This document shows positions 37,927 through 47,839 of a stretch of DNA of 64,000 bases, piece after piece (position 1 is the stretch's first letter; each line of letters begins with the position of its first letter). The position numbers were made by a program, and so were the translations under genes. This stretch comes from CANDOC01 sp965261725 (GTDB lineage Bacteria; Pseudomonadota; Gammaproteobacteria; Pseudomonadales; Endozoicomonadaceae), in assembly GCA_965261725.1 (NCBI GenBank), contig CBDHDU010000012.1, positions 248,001 through 312,000 of the forward strand, given 5' to 3'. The notes under the pieces are model-generated. The model was not told where the DNA came from. It saw only the letters and a list, made by a program, of their open reading frames with translations, and did no database searches.

Positions 37927-39918
37927 TCAGTGCTGACCTGCTGCATCATTGATGGAACCATCATCTTTGGTTTCACCGGATACGTCAGGGGCATCAGATT
38001 CAGCTTCCGGCTCAGCCTTTACAGCATCACCTTTACTTCCGCCGTTGTCGTCATCGGACTCCTTCGGCGGGCGAGGCTTTTTGCCATCCATGATGTCATT
38101 AATCTGATCGGCATCGATTGTTTCATACTGCATCAGGGCATCAGCCATCACATCCAGCTTGGAACGGTTATCTTCCAGAATCTGCTTGGCTGCGGTGTAG
38201 CAGTGATCAACAATAGAGCGTACTTCTTCATCAATCATCCGGGCTGTTTCACCGGACACATTCATACGCCCGCCACCGCTGTTGTAGTTCTTACCCAGGA
38301 AGACCTCACCTTCTTCCTCGTCATACATCAGCGGTCCAAGTTTCTCGGACAGACCCCACTTGGTAACCATGCTGCGGGCAATCTGAGTCGCACGCTGAAT
38401 ATCGTTGGAAGCACCGGTGGTAACACCATCAAAGCCCAGTGTCATTTCTTCCGCAATACGACCACCAAACAAGCTGCAAATCTGGCTGGTCAGTGCCTGC
38501 TTACTCTGGCTGTAACGATCCTCTTCCGGCAGGAACATGGTCACACCCAGCGCACGGCCACGGGGGATAATGCTCACTTTATACACAGGATCATGATCCG
38601 GCACCAGACGCCCGACAATAGCGTGACCCGCCTCATGATAAGCCGTGTTCAGCTTCTCAGATTCGCTCATCACCATGGACTTACGTTCAGCACCCATCAT
38701 GATTTTGTCTTTCGCCCTGTCGAACTCAGCCATTTCTACGACACGCTTATTATCGCGGGCAGCGAACAAAGCAGCTTCGTTAACCAGGTTCGCCAGGTCA
38801 GCACCGGAGAACCCTGGCGTACCACGGGCGATCACGGAAGGCTTCACATCATCGCCTACCGGCACCTTGCGGATATGCACCTTCAGAATCTGTTCACGGC
38901 CACGGATATCAGGCAGAGGCACCACTACCTGACGGTCAAAGCGACCAGGGCGCAGCAGTGCAGGGTCAAGCACGTCAGGACGGTTGGTTGCAGCAATAAC
39001 GATAATGCCATCGTTAGCTTCAAAACCATCCATTTCTACCAGCAACTGGTTCAGGGTCTGCTCACGTTCATCGTGACCACCCCCCATACCGGCACCACGA
39101 TGACGACCAACGGCATCAATCTCATCGATAAAGATAATGCATGGGGCTTGCTTCTTGGCCTGCTCGAACATGTCACGGACACGGGACGCACCCACACCCA
39201 CAAACATTTCAACAAAGTCAGAACCGGAAATCGTGAAGAACGGCACTTTCGCCTCACCGGCAATGGCTTTAGCCAGCAGGGTTTTACCGGTACCCGGGGA
39301 ACCGACCATCAGCACACCACGGGGAATACGACCGCCCAATCGCTGGAATTTTCCCGGATCTTTCAGGAAGTCTACAAGCTCCTGAACATCATCCTTGGCT
39401 TCATCAACACCCGCCACATCGCTGAATGTGGTTTTGATCTGATCTTCAGACAGCAGGCGCGCCTTGCTCTTACCAAAGCTCATTGGGCCACCACGGCCAC
39501 CGCCGCCGCCCTGCATCTGGCGCATGAAGAACATAAATACCGCGATAATCACCAGAATCGGGAAGCTGGCTACCAGCAGCTGAGTCCAGATGCTTTGTTT
39601 TTCAATCGGCTTGGCTTCAACCTGCACGTTGTTGCGCAGCAGCTCGTCCATCAGTTTGTCGTCACGAATCGTCGGCGGCAGATTGGTTTCAAAACGCTCA
39701 CCATTATTCAGTACACCGGACAGCGTAAAGCCATCAATAGTGACCTGACCAACCTGACGGTTTTCAACCTGACTAACAAAATCAGAATAATTCAGTCTTT
39801 GGGTGGCTGACTGCATGCCATCAAAATTCTTGAAGACAGTCAGCAACACCAACGCAATAATGACCCAGAGGATCAGATTCTTTGCCATATCGTTCAAGGA
39901 ACTACCCTCTTTGCTCAT
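37927..39918 (-). CDS. ftsH: ATP-dependent zinc metalloprotease FtsH
   Basis: Up to 663 residues; an inner-membrane hexamer that degrades membrane and short-lived regulatory proteins. Two transmembrane helices (about 14-32 and 110-130) flank a periplasmic domain. The AAA core has GSPGTGKTLLAKA, IIFIDEIDAVG and ATNRPDVLDPALLRPGR, and the zinc site is HEAGH. Relatives usually start at MAKNLILW, here ATG 39888, so ATG 39918 adds ten residues; neither has a strong ribosome site. It follows rlmE, an order shared with E. coli. Confidence 0.97.
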   Translation of the reverse strand: MSKEGSSLNDMAKNLILWVIIALVLLTVFKNFDGMQSATQRLNYSDFVSQVENRQVGQVTIDGFTLSGVLNNGERFETNLPPTIRDDKLMDELLRNNVQVEAKPIEKQSIWTQLLVASFPILVIIAVFMFFMRQMQGGGGGRGGPMSFGKSKARLLSEDQIKTTFSDVAGVDEAKDDVQELVDFLKDPGKFQRLGGRIPRGVLMVGSPGTGKTLLAKAIAGEAKVPFFTISGSDFVEMFVGVGASRVRDMFEQAKKQAPCIIFIDEIDAVGRHRGAGMGGGHDEREQTLNQLLVEMDGFEANDGIIVIAATNRPDVLDPALLRPGRFDRQVVVPLPDIRGREQILKVHIRKVPVGDDVKPSVIARGTPGFSGADLANLVNEAALFAARDNKRVVEMAEFDRAKDKIMMGAERKSMVMSESEKLNTAYHEAGHAIVGRLVPDHDPVYKVSIIPRGRALGVTMFLPEEDRYSQSKQALTSQICSLFGGRIAEEMTLGFDGVTTGASNDIQRATQIARSMVTKWGLSEKLGPLMYDEEEGEVFLGKNYNSGGGRMNVSGETARMIDEEVRSIVDHCYTAAKQILEDNRSKLDVMADALMQYETIDADQINDIMDGKKPRPPKESDDDNGGSKGDAVKAEPEAESDAPDVSGETKDDGSINDAAGQH

Positions 39919-40212
39919 GAATGCCTGCTACTACGGCAGACGTGAAAAAAACTAGAACGTCGCGTCGCTTCACTTGCGCTTTTGTCATCATTCTCAGGCT
40001 GTATTCGCCACCCTCTAAACCTCACAAACCCTACAAAAAACAGTGTTTTTGTAGTAAATCAGACTACTACGGGCATAACATACACCAAAGCCCTGCATAT
40101 CAACAGACGGAAACCCATAGAAAACAGCTATCAGCCTGATAAATAACTACCGCTTTACCGGTCTTTTTATGCAATCGTTTCCGCAGTTACACCGGCAGAG
40201 AACTGATCACTC

Positions 40213-40833
40213 TCAGGGGCGAAACCCTTTCCCCATCAGATAAACCTCACGAGAGCGAGCCCGTGAGGCTTCAGGTTTGCGGGTAATCACTTTATCAAAG
40301 CTGCTGCGCAAATCCTTGAGATAGGGATCAAAGCCTTCACCCTGGAAAACTTTGGCAAGAAAGTTGCCACCCGGACGCAGCACCTGCCGCGCCATATCCA
40401 GCGCCAGCTCAACCAGATACATCGCCTGAGGCTGATCGACTGAGCTCATACCGCTCATATTGGGGGCCATATCGGAAATTACAAGGTCAAAGCGGTCGTC
40501 ACCAATAACTTTTAATATGTCTTCCAGCACAGATTCTTCAGTGAAATCACCCTGAATAAAATCAACTCCCGCCATGGAGTTCATCGGAAGGATATCGGAT
40601 GCAACCACCCGGCCTTCATCTCCTACCAACTCTGCCGCTACCTGCGACCAACCACCCGGTGCCGCGCCTAGGTCAATCACCTTCATTCCGGGGCGGATTA
40701 ACTGGTCTTTTTCCTGAATTTCCAGCAACTTATAGCTGGCACGGGAGCGATAACCATCTTTTTGGGACATTTTGACATAGCGGTCATCAAAATGTTCTTG
40801 AAGCCAACGCCCACTACTTTTGGATCTAGCCAT
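40213..40833 (-). CDS. rlmE: 23S rRNA (uridine 2552-2'-O)-methyltransferase
   Basis: 206 residues from ATG 40833 (MARSKSSGRWLQEHF); five codons further upstream are open but atypical. RlmE (FtsJ, RrmJ) methylates U2552 in late 50S assembly. The SAM loop is DLGAAPGGWSQV, and the K-D-K catalytic set fits YRSRASYKLLEI, ISDMAPNMSG and LAKVFQGEG. It heads the rlmE-ftsH-folP block. The usual upstream neighbours yhbY and greA are 7 kb away, beyond the disrupted gene and three ISs. Confidence 0.96.
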   Translation of the reverse strand: MARSKSSGRWLQEHFDDRYVKMSQKDGYRSRASYKLLEIQEKDQLIRPGMKVIDLGAAPGGWSQVAAELVGDEGRVVASDILPMNSMAGVDFIQGDFTEESVLEDILKVIGDDRFDLVISDMAPNMSGMSSVDQPQAMYLVELALDMARQVLRPGGNFLAKVFQGEGFDPYLKDLRSSFDKVITRKPEASRARSREVYLMGKGFRP

Positions 40834-40952
40834 TACACATCCACACAAATTTTATTTACAGCGCTTTAGGTTCTACTGACATAAAGTTGTCACGTACCAG
40901 AACTCCCTGTGTATTATTTTTTAGCGCCTTCCGCAGACAATCAAACAGAACA

Positions 40953-43011
40953 TCACAGAATCGTACACTCACCATTCTGCGGCGCTACAGGTTCGTCATA
41001 ATACTCGTAAATTAGACCGCCATCGCTCGGTAAATATAACAATTTCTGAACAGGTGTTGGCCACTGGTGCTTCTCTCCAAGAAATTTTCCCGGCAACCTG
41101 CCAGCAACATTCCGGAGCTCAGGCAGTGACTTTGCAACCACTATGAGCTGAGCATGATGAGCAGGGATAAAGTACCCCATACCATCAAAATTTAAAGGTA
41201 TTACCCTTAGCGGCTGCCCCTTAAAGCTATTAAGCACATCGGCCTGCTCTCCCAACATTAAAAAGATATAAGGCTCACAAGCAGCTTCCTTTTTAACTTT
41301 ATTAACAGCATTGCACAATAAATCCTCGAGATATTCGCTCTCAGGAAAGCCAAGCAAATAAACTTTATCTGTACCGTACTGTTCAAGTACCGCATTAGCG
41401 TTTTTTTCTATAACAGGCTTATCACTGTCCCAGCATTTTTTGGGAAGATGCTTATCTGTTATCTCCACAACTGCGTACTGAGAGCGCACTGAACACTCAG
41501 CTCCCAACCAGCCGTTGCCAGCACCCACATCTACATAACCCTTACCCAGTAAATCCAGGCATTCAACCAGATTATTGAGCCCCTGTTGACTCGGCATACA
41601 ATATAAATTCGCAGCAAATTTCAGCCAAACCTGAATAAAACGAATAACTGCAGCTGCCCACAATTCGTTTTCATCCGGATGCCACTCCCCTTCCAGCGCT
41701 TTCCTCCCATTTCTTTGGTCTGCACACAAGCGGTGACCGCAGGTTAGGTACCTTGAACGCCCCAACTTCATCAGTTCTGTCATATCTAAACTGTACTCAG
41801 GCAAGCGACTGCAAGAAAGGTCATTGACTTGCCTGAGCATTTTCCAGACTGTATCGACCTTATCAGGAGCCACACTGCTATCTGCAACTTTGCTGGACAA
41901 GGCCAAAGTCAAGGTATTGATGAACAGGTCATGAGTAACACCGGGTTTCATACTTACGGTGCAGGGCATCCCCATAAAAGAAGAAAACAACTGCGGAGAA
42001 AAACCTGCCAAAAGCTCGGTTGCCTGCCAGAATACACGATCAAGACTCTCTAAATTACCTGAAAGTCCGGCACTAAAACTCAGGTCTGCAGGTAAGATTT
42101 CACAGGCTTTTGAAAATGAAACAACGCTAAACGTCTGAGCCGGTATCTTAGTCTCACCACCGAAAGACAGATTGCTTTTTATCTGGACTGCATCATTGCC
42201 ACCAGCCTGAGAGAATTCCAGTTTCAGACTATTAACCTTCGAATCAGGCCCTTCCACTTTTATTCTTTTGATCACGGTGAACATATTACCATCTAGAACA
42301 CTGTCAGGAAGCTGCTTTAAACAGATAGTTTTAAATATCATTGTTACGAATTGATACACCTGACTCGGAATGTGAACATTCCATCCTTGAAAAAATTCTT
42401 CCAATGCTGGATATGATCTCGACCCCGCATTGAATTCAACATGATCAGCAAGAGAAAAGCCGCGACAAAACTCGCCGTGTATCGGTACCAATCCCATGCT
42501 TTCAAGTGGCAGCAAGCACTGATCATCGGTATCGATGAGACATTCTATTATTTTTTCTTTGAAATCTGAGTGATGCTGCTCTGGCAAAACCTCCACAATA
42601 CCTGCTGCCAGACCATCCAGAAACTTTCCTTCTGGCCATTGATTACAAAAAGCAAGCAATATTGCTTCTACTGGCGGCTCATCGGTAATGGTAATTGGCT
42701 CACCGCTAACTGAATTATAAGGTGCTAACACTCGACCAAATACTTCATCTTGTTGCCATTCGCTGAACCATTGCTGCAGTATGTTTAAATGTTTCCAGAA
42801 AACATAGTTGTTGAGCTTTTCCGAGTTTAAAAACTTTTTTATATATTCTTCTAGACTAGCAACAACACGGCATGCATCACTACCATCTCCGCCAGGAGGT
42901 GTACGAAACGGTTGACTACCCCCTCCATTATCTACGAACTCATTAGGTTCTGGAAATTCCCCTCTCCCCTGAGAAGCCTGATCTGAAGAACCAACGGATT
43001 TTCTGGCAACA
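40953..43011 (-). pseudogene. disrupted effector-like gene, 3' part (methyltransferase-like fold, C-terminal CaaX)
   Basis: Not a known family. The frame runs open from the ISAs1 edge to the stop at 40953; the longest piece with its own start is 592 residues from GTG 42731. A Ser/Gly/Asp-rich linker (GGGSQPFRTPPGGDG) comes first, then a long globular part. A motif-I-like loop, YVDVGAGNGWLGAE, followed by VVEITD, resembles a SAM-dependent methyltransferase. The protein ends GECTIL, a perfect CaaX box with Leu last, the geranylgeranylation type recognised by eukaryotic enzymes. No basic cluster precedes it. With the pieces at 44252-44622 and 45850-46370 it formed one gene of about 980 codons. 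Confidence 0.7.
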
Positions 43012-43021
43012 GACTGTGTAG

Positions 43022-44251
43022 CAGGGCAAAAACATGATCATTTTTTGATCAGTTGTTGCCAAGGCTTTTAACCCCTGAAAGAGTAGAATACCTACTTTTT
43101 CATGATCAATACCGCTCTGCTATCTCGCTTTGAAACCTTCACTGACTCCCGAGACCCCAAAAAAGTGACCCACGTTTTGGCCGAGGTCATATTTATGGCA
43201 ACCTGTGCCATTCTCTGCGGGGCAGACGACTGGAATAGTATGAGAATGTTCGCCCTGACACGGGAAGAGTGGTTCCGCAAGCATCTCTCCCTTCCCGGCG
43301 GCATTCCGTGTGCCATGACCTTCTATCGTCTTTTCAGATCGCTTGACCCAGAAGAGTTCCGGATGATTTTTGTTGCCTGGATGAGAGATGTCATGACAGG
43401 CCTCGAGCTGTCAGATAGTCGAGTGGTCGCGCTGGACGGTAAGACAGTAAAAGGCTCAGCCTGGAACAAGGGCAAAGATGCTATTCATATGGTTAATGCC
43501 TGGTGTACCGAAGTCGGCTTGTCTCTCGGGCAGTATAAGGTTGACTCTAAGTCGAATGAAATAACGGCGATTCCCGAACTGCTGAAATTGCTGGAACTCA
43601 CAGGTAGCCTGGTCACTATCGACGCGATGGGATGCCAGAAAAAGATAGCTGATGCCATCCTGAAGAAAGACGCAGATTATCTGCTGGCGGTAAAGGGCAA
43701 CCAGAAAAAACTCTATGGTGAAGTCACTCGCCGGTTTGATCAGTATTGGCATGATAATCCGGCAGATGCTCCTTCTGCCCGGTTCGCAGAAACAGATGAA
43801 TACGCACATGGTCGTGGAGAACATCGCCGCTGTTGGGCTGTACAGGACATAGAGCAGTTTCCGGTAGCCGCCAGCTGGAACGCGAAAACAATTGCAGTTG
43901 TACAGTTAGATTGTCGGAAAAAAAATAAGGGTGAAACCCTGCTACGCTATTTTATCTCCAGCCGACAGCTCTCAGCTGAAGATATTCTGCAAGCCACTCG
44001 TATGCATTGGCGAGTAGAAAATCAGCTTCATTGGGTGATGGATGTTGCATTTGATGAAGATCGCTGCCGAGCCCGAAAGGATAATACAGCTGAGAATCTG
44101 GCCATTACTCGTCAGGTGACTCACAACCTCCTGAAAATGGATACAACTGTAAAAGGCGGGATCAAGAACAAGCGTAAGAACTGCGGCTGGGATATAAACC
44201 ACATGGAGAATGTATTGGGGTTGTTCAAAAAATGATCATGTTTTTGCCCTG
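43022..44251 (+). mobile_element. ISAs1-family insertion sequence, copy 1
   Basis: 1,230 bp. Perfect terminal inverted repeats start CAGGGCAAAAACATGATC and extend at least 26 bases at both ends. A 10-bp target duplication GACTGTGTAG flanks it (43012-43021 and 44252-44261). Removing the IS and one copy restores the frame of the minus-strand gene. Confidence 0.95.
43102..44235 (+). CDS. ISAs1-family DDE transposase
   Basis: 377 residues, complete. The N-terminal region ends in the family-typical PCAMTFYRLFR. Catalytic residues fit VVALDGKTVKGS, TIDAMGCQKKIA and WRVENQLHWVMDVAFDED. The stop codon lies inside the right inverted repeat. It seems intact and possibly active. It differs clearly from the second ISAs1 transposase at 61320-62513, so the two arrived separately. 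Confidence 0.95.
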   Translation: MINTALLSRFETFTDSRDPKKVTHVLAEVIFMATCAILCGADDWNSMRMFALTREEWFRKHLSLPGGIPCAMTFYRLFRSLDPEEFRMIFVAWMRDVMTGLELSDSRVVALDGKTVKGSAWNKGKDAIHMVNAWCTEVGLSLGQYKVDSKSNEITAIPELLKLLELTGSLVTIDAMGCQKKIADAILKKDADYLLAVKGNQKKLYGEVTRRFDQYWHDNPADAPSARFAETDEYAHGRGEHRRCWAVQDIEQFPVAASWNAKTIAVVQLDCRKKNKGETLLRYFISSRQLSAEDILQATRMHWRVENQLHWVMDVAFDEDRCRARKDNTAENLAITRQVTHNLLKMDTTVKGGIKNKRKNCGWDINHMENVLGLFKK

Positions 44252-44622
44252 GACTGTGTAGACTGAGAATTACTTCCACCGTCAGGACAAAGATTAATAG
44301 GGATATCGGATTTCTTTTGTACATAAGTGTCATCACTACGCTCACAGCAGAGATCACCTATGAACAAATTATTAACTTGACGCCCTCGGCAACCTGACTC
44401 GCTGCAAACAATCCCTTCATGTAAAAACCTATCAATATCAGCACTAATAACTACATTACTTATGCCTGCCCCATCTCTCAGAACTACTTTAAAGCCGTCC
44501 TTAATATTTTGTCCCGGTAAAATAACCGGCCACGCTTCTTTGGCTAAATCGCATTGAACACTCAGTGGGATCGCTCTCCCATTCAGGTCACCTACAAGAC
44601 CTGTGAAGTGGTTATAGTTCTC
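44252..44622 (-). pseudogene. disrupted effector-like gene, middle part
   Basis: An open minus-strand stretch lying between the ISAs1 and IS3 elements. It reads ENYNHFTGLVGDLNG, then KDGFKVVLRDGAG, and a cysteine-rich segment (VCSESGCRGR, DLCCERS, INLCPDGG), ending STQS at the ISAs1 duplication. It joins VARKSVGSS of the 3' part in frame. The cysteines suggest an extracytoplasmic domain. It has no start or stop of its own; an apparent GTG at 44637 lies in IS3 sequence. Confidence 0.7.
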
Positions 44623-44670
44623 CGGACACACAAACACGGGTAATATTGCAGCCCATTAAGGTGTGTCCAA

Positions 44671-44967
44671 ATGTCAGAAAAGAAAACGAAAACATATACA
44701 GCTGAGTTCAAGGAATCTGCAGTAAAACTGGCTGTAGAGTCTGATAAACCGGTGACAGAAACAGCCAGAGAGCTTGAGGTGAACGCTAACACCCTGCACA
44801 CCTGGATTGCTAAGTATCACCGTCCTAAGGCTACCAGTAAGCCTCAGAAGAACGATGAGCATATATACGACGAACTCAAGCGTTTGCGCAAAGAGAACGC
44901 CAGACTGAAAGAAGAGCGAGCCATATTAAAAAAGGCGGCCGCCTTCTTTGCCAAAGAGTGTCACTGA
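44671..44967 (+). CDS. IS3-family transposase OrfA
   Basis: 98 residues with a helix-turn-helix (AEFKESAVKLAVE...TARELEVNANTLHTWI) and a leucine-zipper-like C-terminal helix (YDELKRLRKENARLKEERAI). It overlaps orfB by ten bases. The heptamer A-AAA-AAG in frame at TTA AAA AAG (44930-44938) is a canonical -1 frameshift site that would yield the OrfAB transposase. Confidence 0.9.
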   Translation: MSEKKTKTYTAEFKESAVKLAVESDKPVTETARELEVNANTLHTWIAKYHRPKATSKPQKNDEHIYDELKRLRKENARLKEERAILKKAAAFFAKECH

Positions 44968-45830
44968 AGTTTCAGTTCATCAGTGATAACCGGGAGCAAT
45001 TCAGCCTCTCAGCCATGTGCCGGGTCATGTCGGTATCCCGTAGTGGCTACTATGAGTGGCTCTCTCGCCCGGTATCCAAGCGTTCTCAGGAGGATCAGGC
45101 ATTGAAGGCAGACATTCGGGAGATTCACGAAAAACACCGTCAGCGCTATGGGGCACGCCGTATTAAAAATGACCTTGCTGATCTGGGTAAAACCGTCAGC
45201 CGTAAGCGCGTGGCTCGTCTGATGAGAGAGGAAGACCTGGTTTGTAAGACCAAACGTAAATTCAAGGCGACAACTAACTCAAGCCACAACAAGCCGGTGG
45301 CTGACAACATACTGAAGCGTGACTTCCACCGGGAGCAGCCTGACCAGGCCTACACCGGCGATATTACGTATATCCCAACCCGGGAAGGTTGGCTCTACCT
45401 CTCCGTCTTCATTGACCTGTGCTCACGGGCTGTTGTGGGCTGGTCCATGAGTAGCAGGATGACAGCGACGCTGGTGACAGATTCTCTGCAGATGGCTATG
45501 TGGAAGCGCAGACCAAAAGCTGGCTTGCTGGTGCATAGCGATCGGGGCAGCCAGTATGTCTCAGAGTGCTACCAGAAGTTGTTGGGCGAAAATGAGTTTG
45601 TCTGTAGCATGAGCCGCAAAGGTAATTGCTGGGATAATGCGGTGGCTGAAAGCTTCTTCCACACACTGAAAACTGAGCTGATTCATCATGAAGACTTCCA
45701 GACTAGAGAAGAGGCTCAGCAGGCCATATTTGAGTACATTGAAGTGTATTACAACCGCCAGAGAAAGCACTCAACTAACGGCTACCTTGCACCGTTCAAG
45801 TATGAACAACAGCTTGCCGAGGCAGCGTAA
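44958..45830 (+). CDS. IS3-family transposase OrfB
   Basis: 290 residues with an integrase (rve) core. An HTH_21-like region (YGARRIKNDLADLG) is followed by the DDE triad in YTGDITYIPT, LLVHSDRGSQYVS and NCWDNAVAESFFHTLKTE. It is complete. It is probably made mainly as the OrfAB fusion by -1 frameshifting; an internal start at GTG 44958 would give OrfB alone. Confidence 0.92.
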   Translation: MSLKFQFISDNREQFSLSAMCRVMSVSRSGYYEWLSRPVSKRSQEDQALKADIREIHEKHRQRYGARRIKNDLADLGKTVSRKRVARLMREEDLVCKTKRKFKATTNSSHNKPVADNILKRDFHREQPDQAYTGDITYIPTREGWLYLSVFIDLCSRAVVGWSMSSRMTATLVTDSLQMAMWKRRPKAGLLVHSDRGSQYVSECYQKLLGENEFVCSMSRKGNCWDNAVAESFFHTLKTELIHHEDFQTREEAQQAIFEYIEVYYNRQRKHSTNGYLAPFKYEQQLAEAA

Positions 45831-45849
45831 AAAAGTGTCCGGAAAACTC

Positions 45850-46370
45850 TTGCCATATCACTGCCTCTTCCAACGGCACCACTAAATACTTTTCTCTCGA
45901 AGATACCTCCGATCCTTTCACCCCATATAAAACCTGCCTTTTCTTTAAAGCTAGAGCGTCATTACACATATACGAGGAAGGATATAAATAACATGCACTA
46001 TTTTCAGGTAACGCTCTCAACACTTCATCCAGCGGCATACCAGGATGTATTAAATAGGTATTCTTGTGTTCAATACTGTGGACACTTTTTCCAGTAATAC
46101 CAAGGGTTTCAGTGCATAGGATACTTTTTAGCAGGTCTGAGAAACCCCAAACTTGCAATTAAATCCTAGCCCTTGCGGTGCAAGCCTTGGTGCATCAATG
46201 TTGAGTTCTCGAAAAACTGTCCACAGTATTGTGTGTTGTGTCTTCCCAAAACCTGACTTCATATGCGTAGTATCTTCCACCACGCCTGAGCGAACTAATT
46301 CTGCAAATTTTGCCTCCCCCTGAGTAGCATATAAATCTAATGAGAAAAATAAATGACAAATGAAGAACAT
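45850..46370 (-). pseudogene. disrupted effector-like gene, 5' part with signal peptide and frameshift
   Basis: From ATG 46370 the protein begins MFFICHLFFSLDLYA, a signal peptide, then TQGEAKFAELVRSG. The frame breaks near 46145-46148: four G on the minus strand where five would keep it open. After the break it reads FSDLLKSILCTETLG, IHPGMPLDEVLRALPE and YLVVPLEEAVIWQE, then meets IS3. So the ancestral product was exported at least to the periplasm. The break may be a mutation or a variable G tract. No function is recognised. An IS630-type element inserted about 20 bases upstream of the start separates it from its promoter. Confidence 0.65.
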
Positions 46371-46392
46371 TAATTTCAAACAAACTCGGTTA

Positions 46393-47536
46393 AGTACTCA
46401 GACAAATGAAATCATATATTCCTGACCAAACATATCAAAAACACGTTTTAGTTCTTTTTGGAATTCAGCAAAGTTCATAATCTTCAAGAGGTTAAGCCAC
46501 TCATACTTTACCTTGTCCCATAAAATCTCAATCAGATTTAATTCCGGTGAATAGGTGGGCAGATAGCAAACAATCAGCTTCTTTTCGATCATCCAATCAT
46601 CCAGTTTCTCTCGGAACTTTTTGCAGGTATGAATGCTGGCATTATCGACTACCACCAAAGTGTACCGGTCGCCAGTGCTGTATTTCGGGTCTTGCATCTG
46701 TTCAGCAAAATCTTCAAATACACGGATGACTTCATCACCAGTCACTGCTCCGCAGACAGGATAGTAAAACAAATCGTTATCACGATTCATGAAACCCAGA
46801 ACATTTATGCGCTGACTATTGACCGAGGAAACTCTCAACTGCTCTCCCTTCTGTTGCCAGGCATATGGAATGCACGGTTGTTGGGAGAAGCCCGACTCAT
46901 CAAAATAGAACAGATTTATAAGGCCTTTGCGCTCAGCTTCCTGAGCATTTTTCAGCGCGTGATGACGGCGCTCAAAAGATTCTTGATCTCGCTTATGCCG
47001 ACAGGACTTTCGTACCCGCTTGTAAACCAGCCCGATTTTTTTTTGCCATCCTCTTCAGAGTTTTTAATGAAGCCGATTTGCCAGTTTCTTCTTCAAGTTT
47101 TGCCTGCGCATAAGATATGCGGCGAGGCTCCTCTGAAATCAGTTCAGCGAGGCGTTGCGTTTCCTGAGCATTGTAGATCGGCTGCGGACCGCCGCCATGG
47201 GCTTTGTATAGCCCTCGTATACCTAAGAACTCCCAGTCATCAATCCACCGAGAGACTGTCTGATACTGAACATCAAAAACATCCGCTATCTGGGACAGAG
47301 AGTACCCCTTCAAGCTGAGCAATACCGCATGAGCACGCTCTCTTACGCAAGGCAAAGACCCGTTGCGCATGGCGCACTTTAGCGTATGGATAATGGCACT
47401 ATCAGTGATGGAGCAAGCAGTCTTCTTCATAACAACAGACGCAGAGTTGCAATAACAAATAATATAGCTCACTGCCAAGCAGTACTATCGTATGCTGAAT
47501 AAGCATTCAATATATGAAAACTATTATCCGGGTACT
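46393..47536 (-). mobile_element. IS630-family (Tc1/mariner-like) insertion sequence
   Basis: 1,144 bp flanked by TA at both ends (46391-46392 and 47537-47538), as expected for this group. The ends form imperfect inverted repeats (AGTAC-C-GA-AA near the tips, then CATATATT about 20 bases in, on both sides). It lies just upstream of the disrupted effector-like gene. Confidence 0.85.
46398..47430 (-). pseudogene. IS630-family transposase split at an A9 tract
   Basis: From ATG 47430 the first frame gives helix-turn-helix domains (LKGYSLSQIADVFDVQYQTV, GISYAQAKLEEETG-like segment) up to RMAKK, then ends out of frame. The second frame continues KIGLVYKRVRKSCRHKRD with the DDE triad in FYFDESGFSQQ, LVVVDNASIHT and SPELNLIEILW. 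The break lies at nine A on the minus strand (47036-47044); eight A would give one frame of about 343 residues. Transcript slippage at A9 could make active protein, so it may be a natural frameshift rather than decay. Confidence 0.85.
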
Positions 47537-47538
47537 TA

Positions 47539-47839
47539 CTTCTGTAAATATTCAAAACTAAGTACCTACTGACAAAATACAGCCCAATAGATTTAAGTAG
47601 AGCTTAGAAACAAGAGCGTATAGCACCTAAGTCAAACAGGTTAATTCTCACGACCAAACATCAAAAATACGCTAAAACGTCTTTGCATATAAAAATGAAA
47701 CAGGTTGTTTCAAGTATCATAAGAATTAAAGTAATATTGCGAGCCTTTTAACAATACGGCTCTTGTATGGTCTCTCTGTTCAAAACGCCAGATGAGAGCC
47801 ATATAACCAGATTCTACTATCCCCCTACGACCTGGAACT
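47539..47839 (+). other. region between IS630 and yhbY
   Basis: 301 bases, AT-rich, no gene. It should contain the yhbY promoter on the plus strand and the displaced promoter of the disrupted gene on the minus strand. GAGCC/GGCTC near 47740-47763 can pair. Confidence 0.4.

Larger units (their letters stand above)
44623..45846 (+). mobile_element. IS3-family insertion sequence
   Basis: About 1.22 kb with CGGACAC near the left end and GTGTCCG near the right end as inverted repeats. A CTC triplet on both sides (44620-44622 and 45847-45849) is the likely 3-bp duplication, because removing the IS with one CTC restores the minus-strand frame (WQE-NYN). The exact ends are uncertain by a few bases. 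Confidence 0.75.

Noticed and set aside
42731..42731. GTG 42731 as the true start of a complete 592-residue gene
   Set aside because: The frame stays open upstream to the ISAs1 edge and continues in frame beyond it, so this is an internal codon of a larger gene.
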